Shown one piece after another: positions 1-7,349 of a stretch of 14,920 nt of DNA. Source of the stretch: Coraliomargarita sp. CAG:312 (lineage in GTDB: Bacteria; Verrucomicrobiota; Verrucomicrobiia; Opitutales; Intestinicryptomonadaceae); NCBI GenBank assembly GCA_000438015.1, contig FR901592.1:20670-35589 (forward strand), in the 5' to 3' direction. The notes beneath the pieces are model-generated. The model was not told the DNA's origin, ran no database searches, and saw only the letters and a program-made list of their open reading frames with translations. Position 1 is the stretch's first letter. Each line of letters begins with the position of its first letter. The position numbers and the translations under genes are program-made.

Positions 1-35
1 GCTGGAGCGCGGGCTCTTTTCTATAAAAGACTTCG

Positions 36-1802
36 CTATTTGCGGCGGCGCAACACTGCTATACCCAACGCTAAAGCACCAAACGCGGCCGCAATTTCGG
101 CAGGTTCGGGAACTGCGACAGCATTGAGCCAATAACCGGCAGAGCCGTCCACGCCGTTTACAAATTCCAAATGGAATGAGCCGTCTTCGTAGCCTTCGGC
201 TTTTATGTTTGCAAGATTGTCTTCAGAATAAACGCCTGTCTTAGAGTCTATCGACCCTTCGCGCAAACCGGTTATCCGTACAGTATCGTTTTTAAAACCT
301 TCAAAAACCAATGTGCAGCCGTCGGTTAGATAGCCGCCAAAACCGTCCGTTGTAGCAGTCAAGGTACCTAAGTCCAATAGATTGCAATTTTCACCTATGA
401 CCACAGTAAGAACCGTAGTTCCAGTTGCGTCGGGAGTAGTGCGCGGAGCGAAGCAAAATCCTTTTATGGCGTTGTCTGCATTAAACTCTATACGCTGGGT
501 TCCCGACCAGAGCCAAATCAAAGAATCGCTAGATTTTCCGCCTTCTTCCAGCAAAATGCTGTTTGAGCCGTTTAAAACCAACTGGGCATTTCCGGCCATT
601 CTGAGATGCCTTGAAGTGATAATCTGGCCGCCGTCTTCGATTATCATCTTTGCATTGTTGTTTATATTTACGTCGCTGTAAAAGTCTTTTTCGGATACTG
701 AAGCCATTACTTTGCCCGATGAACCGATTCTGAGCAGCCCTCCGCCGTTGACTACTATATCGTCCACATGGGCATACTTGTAGGTTCCGTCTTCGTATTT
801 ATCCCCGAATTGCGAAAAACGTTCAACCCTATAAGTGCCGTTTATTTCAGCGTATCCGCCCTCGTTTACAACTAGCGTTCCGCTTTTAACATCAGTTCCC
901 TCTGCGACGGTCAGATTTGAGCCGCTGCCTACATATGTGCGGTAAACATACAACTGGGCGTTTGGATTCAGCGTTACATTTGCCCCGGAAAAAGTTAGGT
1001 CTTTTGCCGTAAGCACTGCGGTATCTGCAAAAGACACATCGACGTTTGTAAAGTTTACGTTTTTATAGGGCGTATCGGCAGTCCCGTCCGAAGCAAGCAA
1101 AGTCCCGGCTTGATGGTATGTGGAATAATTCACATCGTCGGCGCGCATTCCCCGCACAAGCAAGTTTTCCGTAGTATTCATTGTGGCTTCTGTATCCAGA
1201 ATAAAATGCTTTTTGAAGATCTGCCCTGAATCGCTGCGCCTGTCGGAATTGCTATAAAGATCTATCTGCAAGGTATTCTGTCCAACGGCGTCGCTTTTGG
1301 TTAGGTTCAAGGTTCCGTTTCGTATCGTCATTGAGCCGTCTTTATTGTACTGGCGCAAAGTTATAGCCCTGTACGCGCTTCCGTCCATATCCGCCGTCTG
1401 CCCTTGGGATTCATCGTACTTGACGTCGATAGTCAAGCTTTGGTCGGTATATACGCTGTTCTCATCCTCCATTCTTATCTCCATATCGACCGCCCCGCCT
1501 CCAGGAGTTAGAAGCCCGCGGAACGTATATTGACCGTCAACTATCACAGATTCCGGCGTAAAAGCCACAAAATCCGAAGATGTCGGCTTTTCTGAGGTAT
1601 AAACGGCAGTCCATGAGCCATGTTCAACACCGTCATCGTCAGTCCAAGGCTCCCTTCCAGTCAGAGCCCAGCCGTCTCCGCTAAGATAAGGGGTTGTACA
1701 TCCATCGGCATCCTTGCCGGTAAATTCGTACTCAAACACAACGGCGCTAGCCGCCTGAACAGCCGCCAAAGAGAACAAAAAAAACATTTTTGAATGTTTC
1801 AT
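36..1802 (-). CDS. PEP-CTERM sorting-domain protein, large secreted beta-rich protein
   Basis: 588 aa. Residues 1-20 are a Sec signal peptide (MKHSK, hydrophobic core, cleavage after AASA). The body (about 21-560) is rich in Gly, Asn, Asp, Thr and Val, with short repeats such as LTVAEGTDV and LVVNEGG. This pattern is typical of parallel beta-helix surface proteins and autotransporter-like passengers. The last 25 residues (564-588) have the exosortase-sorting layout: VPEP, then a hydrophobic helix, then RRRK. Such proteins are known to be cut by exosortase and anchored or released at the cell surface, often in exopolysaccharide-forming bacteria. No exosortase gene lies in the window. The ligand and precise role are unknown. 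The gene stands alone and diverges from the NYN gene across a 375-bp spacer. The ATG start fits the signal peptide. Confidence 0.85.
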   Translation of the reverse strand: MKHSKMFFLFSLAAVQAASAVVFEYEFTGKDADGCTTPYLSGDGWALTGREPWTDDDGVEHGSWTAVYTSEKPTSSDFVAFTPESVIVDGQYTFRGLLTPGGGAVDMEIRMEDENSVYTDQSLTIDVKYDESQGQTADMDGSAYRAITLRQYNKDGSMTIRNGTLNLTKSDAVGQNTLQIDLYSNSDRRSDSGQIFKKHFILDTEATMNTTENLLVRGMRADDVNYSTYHQAGTLLASDGTADTPYKNVNFTNVDVSFADTAVLTAKDLTFSGANVTLNPNAQLYVYRTYVGSGSNLTVAEGTDVKSGTLVVNEGGYAEINGTYRVERFSQFGDKYEDGTYKYAHVDDIVVNGGGLLRIGSSGKVMASVSEKDFYSDVNINNNAKMIIEDGGQIITSRHLRMAGNAQLVLNGSNSILLEEGGKSSDSLIWLWSGTQRIEFNADNAIKGFCFAPRTTPDATGTTVLTVVIGENCNLLDLGTLTATTDGFGGYLTDGCTLVFEGFKNDTVRITGLREGSIDSKTGVYSEDNLANIKAEGYEDGSFHLEFVNGVDGSAGYWLNAVAVPEPAEIAAAFGALALGIAVLRRRK

Positions 1803-2036
1803 GACAAATTTATATGAAGCAAATAAAAATTTGAAAGGTAGTTATATAATAAAAACTAATATTATATTATTTACATGTCAACAAATTATTGTGATAGCAA
1901 TTACGGTTTCCATTTATAAATTGCCATAAGAAGCACCATAATTTAAATTGGGCAAACATTTGTTAGAAATATTAAACCGGCGTTAAAACGCGCAGGGCTT
2001 GCAAAATCGCTTAAAATTTTTTTTCATTTTTACGAT

Positions 2037-2073
2037 AAAAATTACATCCCGAATGGGATTTAGAGTAATTTTT
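2037..2073 (+). other. bulged 14-bp hairpin, candidate structured RNA element
   Basis: Outer arms AAAAATTAC (2037-2045) and GTAATTTTT (2065-2073) are perfect inverted repeats. They enclose an inner stem ATCCC/GGGAT (2046-2050, 2055-2059) with a GAAT loop, and a 5-nt bulge TTAGA lies on the 3' side. Together this is a 14-bp interrupted stem, 14 nt before the terminator hairpin on the same strand. It could be part of a small RNA, a leader of the NYN gene, or a DNA operator. No known RNA family was recognised. Confidence 0.4.
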
Positions 2074-2087
2074 CATATAGATCAAGT

Positions 2088-2114
2088 CTCAGGGAATTTC
2101 CTGAGGCTTTTTTT
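2088..2114 (+). terminator. rho-independent terminator, plus strand
   Basis: CTCAGG (2088-2093) pairs with CCTGAG (2100-2105), and the inner GAA/TTT can extend the stem. After GC comes a run of seven T (2108-2114). The orientation is plus strand, because the minus-strand flank lacks a T-run. No plus-strand gene lies upstream; the previous gene is on the minus strand and points away. The terminator therefore ends an unannotated transcript or attenuates the NYN gene that starts 63 nt later. Confidence 0.7.
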
Positions 2115-2177
2115 ATTCGTAAAAAGCATAAAAAGATTGTAAAAATTGCGGCACATAGGATTATACGCGAAACAATA

Positions 2178-2945
2178 ATGTACGAATTTAAACATATTGT
2201 AGTCGACGGATGGAATGTAATACATTCCCATCCTAAGCTAAAAAAGCTCTTAACCAGCGGAAACCAGGACGCCGCAAGGGCGGAACTTTCAAGCCTGCTG
2301 GCGCCAATCCACGACTTTGGCGGATCTAGAATTACAATTGTTTACGACGGTACAGGAGAAGACATATCGATTGTGCGCCGAAGCCAAATTCTGACTTTTT
2401 CCGAAGTCTTTACGCCATCGAATATGACAGCAGACGAACTAATAGAGCAGCTGTGCTCCACGTCTAAAAACCCAGACCGAATACTTGTCGTATCGCGGGA
2501 CAATCTTCTAAGGCTTACTGCTTCAAGTTTTGGAGCGCTTTCCATAGCTCCGGAGCAAATATTCGAATGGTCTTCTACAGCTTCATCTGGATTGCGCAGT
2601 ACTGCGGAATCAAATAATAATAAAGCCGAAAAAGAATGGAGGAAATGCAATCCGCTTTCCCAATTGGACGATTTGGCGTTGGACATAAACGAAGTCCGCA
2701 AATCCGCTCTTATATCAAAACATTTGAAAAAGTCCCTAAAACGCGCGGCAATATCCGAAGCCAAAGGTGAAAAAATCGGCTCTAAATACATAAAATCGGC
2801 GACGGCTAAGAAAAAAAATTCCGAACCCACACACACGCTAAAAAGTTTCGCGGGACTCGAGAAAGTCGTAGATTTGCCTAAAGCATCCATGTTCCCGCAT
2901 TTAAAACAGAATGCGGCAACCAGAAAAAAGGCGGAAGAAAAATAA
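2178..2945 (+). CDS. NYN-domain (YacP/Rae1-like) ribonuclease with basic C-terminal tail
   Basis: 255 aa. The N-terminal half (about 5-130) is a PIN-like NYN fold of the YacP family. It shows VVDGWNVIH with Asp10, VYDG with Asp57, an acidic TADELIE with Asp86, and VVSRDN with Asp108; these are the expected metal-binding acidic positions. Family members are endoribonucleases, and Bacillus Rae1 cuts mRNA in the ribosomal A site; that role here is inferred. From about 175 onward the protein becomes a Lys/Arg-rich, low-complexity tail (KKSLKR, TAKKKN, TRKKAEEK). YacP proteins are usually about 170 aa, so the tail is an addition, possibly for RNA or ribosome contact. The ATG start is set by the immediate hydrophobic strand and VDGWN motif. 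It is monocistronic and converges on the ABC transporter operon. Confidence 0.8.
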   Translation: MYEFKHIVVDGWNVIHSHPKLKKLLTSGNQDAARAELSSLLAPIHDFGGSRITIVYDGTGEDISIVRRSQILTFSEVFTPSNMTADELIEQLCSTSKNPDRILVVSRDNLLRLTASSFGALSIAPEQIFEWSSTASSGLRSTAESNNNKAEKEWRKCNPLSQLDDLALDINEVRKSALISKHLKKSLKRAAISEAKGEKIGSKYIKSATAKKKNSEPTHTLKSFAGLEKVVDLPKASMFPHLKQNAATRKKAEEK

Positions 2946-3094
2946 TCGCCTAGGCCTATACATAATATTTTTAATGCGCCGAAATTTTGGCTTACGCGCA
3001 ACGGCAAACACCTGCATAAATAGGAATCCTTTTATTTTGCAGAAACTCATTCCTGCAAATGCCTGCGCGCACAAGAGCAATAAAGAATTCTATA

Positions 3095-3124
3095 CGCCGG
3101 CAAATTCCCCATATTCTGCCGGCG
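3095..3124 (-). terminator. GC-rich inverted repeat, possible terminator of the ABC operon
   Basis: CGCCGGCA (3095-3102) and TGCCGGCG (3117-3124) form a perfect 8-bp stem with a 14-nt loop, 54 bp downstream of the permease stop. On the minus strand it is followed by TATAGAATTCTTTATT, which is T-rich but not a clean T-run. It lies between two convergent genes, where a terminator is expected. A second short palindrome (GGAAAAA/TTTTTCC) at 3151-3165 lies between it and the stop codon. Confidence 0.35.
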
Positions 3125-3177
3125 CGCCTATGGCAACCGCGCTCTTTGCTGGAAAAAATTTTTCCGGGAACAAGGCT

Positions 3178-3954
3178 CTAGTCTATTCCCCACTTCTTGC
3201 GCAAATGTGCCTCAAGCGGAGAAAACATAATTTTATCAACCATAAGGCCGATAAGAATCACCACGCACATAACCCCGATAACTTGGTTCATTTCCATTAG
3301 CTCCCTGCCGTAGTGAAGCAACTGCCCAAGCCCGAATCCGGTAAGGATTGTGACATAGATTTCCGCCGCCATTAAAGAACGCCATGCAAAAGCCCAGCCC
3401 TGTTTCATTCCGCCTAAAATACTTGGGAAAGCTGCGGGAAGAATTACGTGTATCCAAGTATGCATGCCTTTTGACCCCATGGTGCTTGCCGCGCGCAAGT
3501 ATATGGGCGGAATATTTTTTACGCCGTGTTCGGTAGCCAAAATCATCGACCATACAGTTCCCATTACAACAACAAACAACATTGCCGATTCCGACTGCCC
3601 AAACCACATTATGGCAAGCGGAACCCAGCAAACGCTTGGAAGCGCCTGCAGCCCAAGCGCCAAAAGCCCTATGGTGTCGTTAAATAGATGGAAGCGCGAA
3701 CACAGCATTCCGGTGGGAATCCCTATGCAAAGGCCGATTGCATATCCAAGAAGAAGCCTTTTTATAGTCACCCATATTGCGCCTGGCAAAGTTCCGTCAA
3801 TAGTGGCATTCCAAATATACGCCAAAACATCCGAAGGCGGAGGCAATATAAACTCAAAAAGGCCAAAATATCTCACTACTACCTCCCAAACCGCAATCAA
3901 ACTAAAAAATGCCACGGCCGAGAAAATCCATCTTTTATAATCGTGCTTTTCCAT
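3178..3954 (-). CDS. ssuC: ABC transporter permease, SsuC/TauC/NrtB type
   Basis: 258 aa inner-membrane permease of the nitrate/sulfonate/taurine (BPD_transp_1) family, about six membrane segments. The first helix follows a short cytoplasmic MEKHDYKRW. A PPPSDVL stretch after it is typical of SsuC/TauC proteins. The cytoplasmic EAA loop that contacts the ATPase is visible as RAASTMGSKGMHTWIHVILP (about 155-174). The ATG overlaps the stop of the upstream ATPase gene by one base (TAATG), so translation is coupled. It is the last gene of the operon. The substrate cannot be read from the sequence; sulfonates are the family default, nitrate or a pyrimidine precursor are alternatives. Confidence 0.85.
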   Translation of the reverse strand: MEKHDYKRWIFSAVAFFSLIAVWEVVVRYFGLFEFILPPPSDVLAYIWNATIDGTLPGAIWVTIKRLLLGYAIGLCIGIPTGMLCSRFHLFNDTIGLLALGLQALPSVCWVPLAIMWFGQSESAMLFVVVMGTVWSMILATEHGVKNIPPIYLRAASTMGSKGMHTWIHVILPAAFPSILGGMKQGWAFAWRSLMAAEIYVTILTGFGLGQLLHYGRELMEMNQVIGVMCVVILIGLMVDKIMFSPLEAHLRKKWGID

Positions 3955-4757
3955 TATTCGGCAACCTCCTTGCCCTCTATGCTCTGTTTTAGCGCCGCTG
4001 TTATTTTGCTTGCGTAAGATGTCAGCGAAGGGTCGTTGATATCGCGAAGGCGCGGAAGGTCTATTTGAAATTCTTTAACTATTCTGCCGGGATGCGGAGA
4101 AAACAAAACAACCCTGTCCCCCAAACAAACCGCTTCGCGTATGTTGTGGGTGACAAATAGAATCGTCTTTTTGCGCTTCTGCCAAATTTGCTGAATCTCA
4201 AAATACAGCTGCTCTCTGGTGAGCGCATCTAGCGCCCCGAAAGTTTCGTCCATCAGAAGCACTCGTGGATTCGGGGCTAGTGAACGTGCTAGCGCCACCC
4301 TTTGGCGCATTCCTCCGGAAAGTTCGTGGATTGACGCCTTTGCGAAATTTTCCAACCCGACTAAATGAAGATAAAATTTGGCGACCTCTTTGCGTTCGGG
4401 ATCTGTCAAGTTAGGTTTCAGCTTTAGCCCAAAAAGAACATTGTTGAAGACGTCCAGCCAAGGGAACAGCGCATGCTCCTGAAACATCACCATCCTATCC
4501 CGCCCTGGTCCGGATATGGGTGTATCGTCCACGAGAATCTCTCCGCTGGTTGGCTTTTCCAGGCCGGCTACAAGGTTAAGGAGAGTCGATTTCCCGCACC
4601 CGCTAGGGCCGACAAGACAAACAAACTCCCCCTCCCCGACCTTCAAATTGATGTCGCGCAGAGCCTCAACTTTCCCCTGCGCCGAATCGAAAGTCTTACA
4701 TACGTCTTTGACGACAAGCTTTGCCGTCACATTCTGCAATTCTGCGTTTAAGCTCAT
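3954..4757 (-). CDS. ssuB: ABC transporter ATP-binding protein, SsuB/TauB type
   Basis: 267 aa cytoplasmic ATPase energising the importer. Motifs in order: Walker A GPSGCGKST (50-58), Q-loop FQEHALFPW (92-100), signature LSGGMRQR (146-153), Walker B VLLMDE (166-171), D-loop ALD (175-177), H-loop His204 (VTHNIREAV). The family's usual DEPFGALD reads DETFGALD here, a Pro-to-Thr change just after the catalytic Glu that should not abolish activity. The length and the C-terminal extension (about 215-267) match SsuB/TauB. The start codon directly follows the stop of the binding-protein gene (TAAATG), and its own stop overlaps the permease start, so the three genes form one coupled operon. Confidence 0.9.
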   Translation of the reverse strand: MSLNAELQNVTAKLVVKDVCKTFDSAQGKVEALRDINLKVGEGEFVCLVGPSGCGKSTLLNLVAGLEKPTSGEILVDDTPISGPGRDRMVMFQEHALFPWLDVFNNVLFGLKLKPNLTDPERKEVAKFYLHLVGLENFAKASIHELSGGMRQRVALARSLAPNPRVLLMDETFGALDALTREQLYFEIQQIWQKRKKTILFVTHNIREAVCLGDRVVLFSPHPGRIVKEFQIDLPRLRDINDPSLTSYASKITAALKQSIEGKEVAE

Positions 4758-5729
4758 TTACTCGTAAAATATTTTTGATATGTCGGTTCTTTCTTTTAGG
4801 AAGCCGCAACTATAAGCCCTGTCTACAAATTTTTGCAATTCGGCTTTGTTTACATCCGAAGTAAATATCAAGCGCGGCCATGCAGCCTTAACAAGCTCAA
4901 ACGACACTTTGCCGCCCGTCAGAGACTCCAGCTCGGCATGCGCCAGTTTCTGGGCCTCGTCTGGATTTTTTTTAATCCATTCAGTAAGTTCCTTATGTGC
5001 GGCTATAAACTTCTTTACCAGCTCAGGATGTTTTTTTAAAGTGCGGTTGCCGGTTGCCAAAATAGTGGTCACAGCTTCGTCTTGAGAAAGATATATTTTT
5101 CCGCCGGCATCCTGCAAAAGCCTGGTCACCCAGGGTTCAACCGTCCATACGGCATCAAGCTTTCCCTGCTTAAAGAGCGGAAGCTGCTCCGGATTTGAAG
5201 TTGCTATGACATATGCGTCGCCGCCGGTAAGGGTCACATTCATGCCATTGTCTATAAGCCACGCCCTGCACGCCACATCCTGAGTATTTCCAAGTTGCGG
5301 AGTGCCTATCCGTTTTCCCGCAAAATCCGAAGGCTTTGAAATATTTAGAGCGGGATTGACAACCAAAGACGCCCCGCCGTCGGCTGCTCCGGACAAGATG
5401 CGGATATCCTCGCCGCCCGTTTTTGCGAATGCATTTATTGCGGGGCTGGGGCCTACGTACGTTATGTCTACGGCGCCGGAAAACATAGACTCCATCGCGC
5501 TGGGGCCGGCGTTAAAAAGATGCCATTGCAACTCGACTCCGTCCCCGAGATACCGTTCGAACCATCCTTTGCCTTGGCGCGAAAGCTGATGCGCAACGAG
5601 AGCTTGGGCGTGCGATATATTTGGGAAGTGCCCAACGTGTAGAACCGTCTTCCCGCCTTCCTGTTTTCCGCACGACGCCGCCAGAAAACACGCCGCCGCG
5701 CAAATAGCCGATGCAATAACTTTTTTCAT
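4758..5729 (-). CDS. ssuA: ABC transporter substrate-binding lipoprotein, SsuA/NMT1-like
   Basis: 323 aa. The signal peptide ends in a lipobox-like LAASC with Cys20 as the lipidated residue, so the mature protein should be a membrane-anchored periplasmic lipoprotein. The fold is the NMT1/SsuA type: HVGHFPNISHAQALVAHQL at the first lobe, FNAGPSAMESMFSGAVDI, YVGPSPAINAF, then GKRIGTPQLGNTQD and TVEPWVTRL in the second lobe. These are standard for nitrate/sulfonate/taurine/hydroxymethylpyrimidine binders. The substrate is unresolved: neither a monooxygenase of the SsuD/TauD type nor a thiamine gene is next to it. First gene of the ssuABC-like operon, preceded by a long leader. The ATG is supported by the signal peptide. 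Confidence 0.85.
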   Translation of the reverse strand: MKKVIASAICAAACFLAASCGKQEGGKTVLHVGHFPNISHAQALVAHQLSRQGKGWFERYLGDGVELQWHLFNAGPSAMESMFSGAVDITYVGPSPAINAFAKTGGEDIRILSGAADGGASLVVNPALNISKPSDFAGKRIGTPQLGNTQDVACRAWLIDNGMNVTLTGGDAYVIATSNPEQLPLFKQGKLDAVWTVEPWVTRLLQDAGGKIYLSQDEAVTTILATGNRTLKKHPELVKKFIAAHKELTEWIKKNPDEAQKLAHAELESLTGGKVSFELVKAAWPRLIFTSDVNKAELQKFVDRAYSCGFLKERTDISKIFYE

Positions 5730-6074
5730 AATTTTAAATCTTTATTTATGCTTAATAAATCCGCTCCCCGCGAACTGTTCAAGATAAAAATCCCTACGCT
5801 CCATTTCCGATTTCAACCGCCATATAACATAGACAAAATTTTCTTGGAAGCGTTCAAGCCGCTGTGGTTGTCATTGCCGAATTTAAGTTCCCTTGCAGAA
5901 ACTCCTTCTGCATGGCCGGCAAAGGCACAAGGCTGCAATCGCGCCATAAGAAATCATATTTTACATAAAGGCGCATCCGCATAAATTGCATTTTAATCGT
6001 CGCAAAACCTACAAGAGAATGCTTTTTACTGTAAAATCCTCCGTTTTTCCCTAAATTGCAAATAAAGCCCACCG
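5730..6074 (-). other. long leader/spacer between porin and ssuA-like gene (345 bp)
   Basis: No gene is supported here. Read on the minus strand, a TAAAAT box (5958-5963) could be a -10, giving a 5' leader of about 220 nt before the ATG at 5729. The leader holds a perfect 7-bp hairpin TGCAGAA/TTCTGCA with a 5-nt loop (5894-5912). It also holds a GCGUAGGGA word that resembles the 3' box of thiamine-pyrophosphate riboswitches; the companion CUGAGA box is absent. The word TGCAATTTATGCGG (minus strand, within 5972-5990) resembles the porin upstream sequence. I see no clear terminator after the porin, so read-through from the porin into ssuABC is possible. Confidence 0.35.
5958..5990 (-). promoter_or_regulatory. 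candidate promoter region of the ssuABC-like operon
   Basis: On the minus strand a TGCAATTTATGCGG block (within 5972-5990) is followed by TATG and then TAAAAT at 5958-5963, a five-of-six match to the -10 consensus. No convincing -35 sits at 17 nt. The same block order (TGCAATTT, GCGG, TATGTA, AAAATA) precedes the porin gene, which is why I list it. Weak evidence. Confidence 0.25.
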
Positions 6075-7349
6075 CTATAGTTTTATTTGAAGCTGGGTGC
6101 GCACTGCAAGAGACTCGGCTACATGGTTGGCGTGGCGGTTTTCGGGAGTTCCGGAATACTGTACATATTCAAACCCGAGCTGAAATTTTAGGTCGTCGCC
6201 GCGCAAATACCAGTTCAAACTGGCGTCAAACCCCTGCGCGTTGTTGTAGGTTCCGCCTATGTCTTTGGAAAGCCTTACGCCGTCCCGCGTCGAGACCCCC
6301 CGCCCTCCGGTATCAAGCCAGGAATACGAAAACGCCGTTCCCAATTTTCCCAAATCCCCAATATCAAAACGATATTCAACGCAAAAATTTATTCCGTATG
6401 GATTGGCCTGAACCCAGTCTCCGGAGGCGTTTTTCTTTCCGTCTGCTACCCCAGAAACAATAAACTCCCCCCAGAAATAAAGATTCTTGTAGTTGCCGGC
6501 GTAAAATGGATTGAAAGAATATATCGACGCAAAAGGCTCCTCGCCCAACTTTTTGTTTGCTGTGGAAGAATATCCGCTATAAAATCCGAGAGTCAGAAGA
6601 AAATCCTCGCCCTTTATATCGTACGAACTTCCAAACCAATACGCCAAATTGTTGTTTATATTGTTGTATTCAATAAGATAGTTGTTAGGGGAAAGCTGGT
6701 AGGAATTCGTCACCGACGTCCAGTATTTCCATCCCTTTACCTGGGGAACCTCTCCGAACCAAAAGACACCGGCGTATCTATTGCCTACGCCAAGCCTTCT
6801 TCCGTTGGCGTCTCCAGTCCAATACATTGTAGCAACAGTGCGCTCTATTGTATAAAGCGAGAACGAAGACATAACGTCCTCGTGCCCGAACCTCGGTTTC
6901 ATATACCCTGCGCAAAGCCTTCCTTTTATATATTCGCAATCAAAATCCTTGGCTATATAAGTATCCGTAAGCACGCTTTTTATTTCGTCGCGCGCAAGCT
7001 CTACGGAAAGCCGGACGTCAAAACCTCCCTTTATTTTCGCATCGGCTTGCAAAAACATTCTTCTGACCAAAAACCCGGTAGTGCTTGAATGGGCGTCCAT
7101 ATCGTTGGAAAGCATATGGGAATCCGTGTACGCATACTGCAACTGAAACCGGGAGCTTAGCTTGACCCATTCAGACGATTCCCTGGAAAAGACGACCCTA
7201 GCCTGTTCGCGAGAAAGCTCCGATGCCTCAGTTCTTGTCAAAACGCCTTTTTCGACAAGCATATCAAGCATAGCCTTGTCTTGCCCCGCATGCGACAAAT
7301 GCGAAACGCAGAGCGTTGCCATGCAGAAAATCTGAAGAAGTTTTTTCAT
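6075..7349 (-). CDS. outer-membrane porin, OprO/OprP-like
   Basis: 424 aa. Residues 1-21 are a signal peptide (MKKLL..., cleavage after SHA). A short helical segment follows, LDMLVEKGVLTRTEASEL (about 29-46), a common prefix in phosphate-selective-porin-like proteins. The remainder is a beta-barrel rich in alternating aromatic/polar strands: LSSRFQLQYAYTD, FLVRRMFLQADAKIKGGFDV, CAGYMKPRFGHED and YWFGSSYDIKGEDFLLTLGF, ending QLQIKL. The RRMFLQ...G.FDVRL pattern is typical of the OprO/OprP family. These are trimeric anion channels, but many members carry other small solutes. It lies upstream of the ssuABC-like genes on the same strand, so it may admit the same substrate through the outer membrane (inference). 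No terminal Phe, unlike many barrel proteins. Confidence 0.8.
   Translation of the reverse strand: MKKLLQIFCMATLCVSHLSHAGQDKAMLDMLVEKGVLTRTEASELSREQARVVFSRESSEWVKLSSRFQLQYAYTDSHMLSNDMDAHSSTTGFLVRRMFLQADAKIKGGFDVRLSVELARDEIKSVLTDTYIAKDFDCEYIKGRLCAGYMKPRFGHEDVMSSFSLYTIERTVATMYWTGDANGRRLGVGNRYAGVFWFGEVPQVKGWKYWTSVTNSYQLSPNNYLIEYNNINNNLAYWFGSSYDIKGEDFLLTLGFYSGYSSTANKKLGEEPFASIYSFNPFYAGNYKNLYFWGEFIVSGVADGKKNASGDWVQANPYGINFCVEYRFDIGDLGKLGTAFSYSWLDTGGRGVSTRDGVRLSKDIGGTYNNAQGFDASLNWYLRGDDLKFQLGFEYVQYSGTPENRHANHVAESLAVRTQLQIKL

Larger units (their letters stand above)
1803..2177. other. AT-rich divergent intergenic region (375 bp)
   Basis: This spacer separates the PEP-CTERM gene (-) from the NYN gene (+) and must hold both promoters. 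On the minus strand a TTGACA box lies at 1876-1881, inside a near-dyad TTGACATGTAAA. It has no good -10 at the usual distance; the only TATAAT, at 1861-1866, is just 9 nt away. On the plus strand near 2135-2165 there is a loose TTGTAA ... TATACG pair in front of the NYN gene. The middle carries a long hairpin (2037-2073) and a terminator (2088-2114), listed separately. No coding capacity was recognised. Confidence 0.5.

Noticed and set aside
3151..3165. GGAAAAAATTTTTCC palindrome as the main terminator of the ABC operon
   Set aside because: The stem is nearly all A/T, leaves almost no loop and is not followed by a T-run on the minus strand.
4236..4262. DETFGALD in place of DEPFGALD in the ATPase as a dead-enzyme mark
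   Set aside because: The catalytic Glu, Walker A, signature and H-loop are all intact; the Thr lies at a tolerant position.
5780..5830. Thiamine-pyrophosphate riboswitch as a firm annotation
   Set aside because: Only the GCGUAGGGA word is present. The CUGAGA box and the CUGG/CCAG hairpin of the known element are not found on the minus strand of the leader, so it stays a finding and not a feature call.
5748..5984. Open frames on either strand in the porin-ssuA spacer
   Set aside because: Short, no family resemblance and no ribosome-binding site; they disagree with both strands' operon structure.
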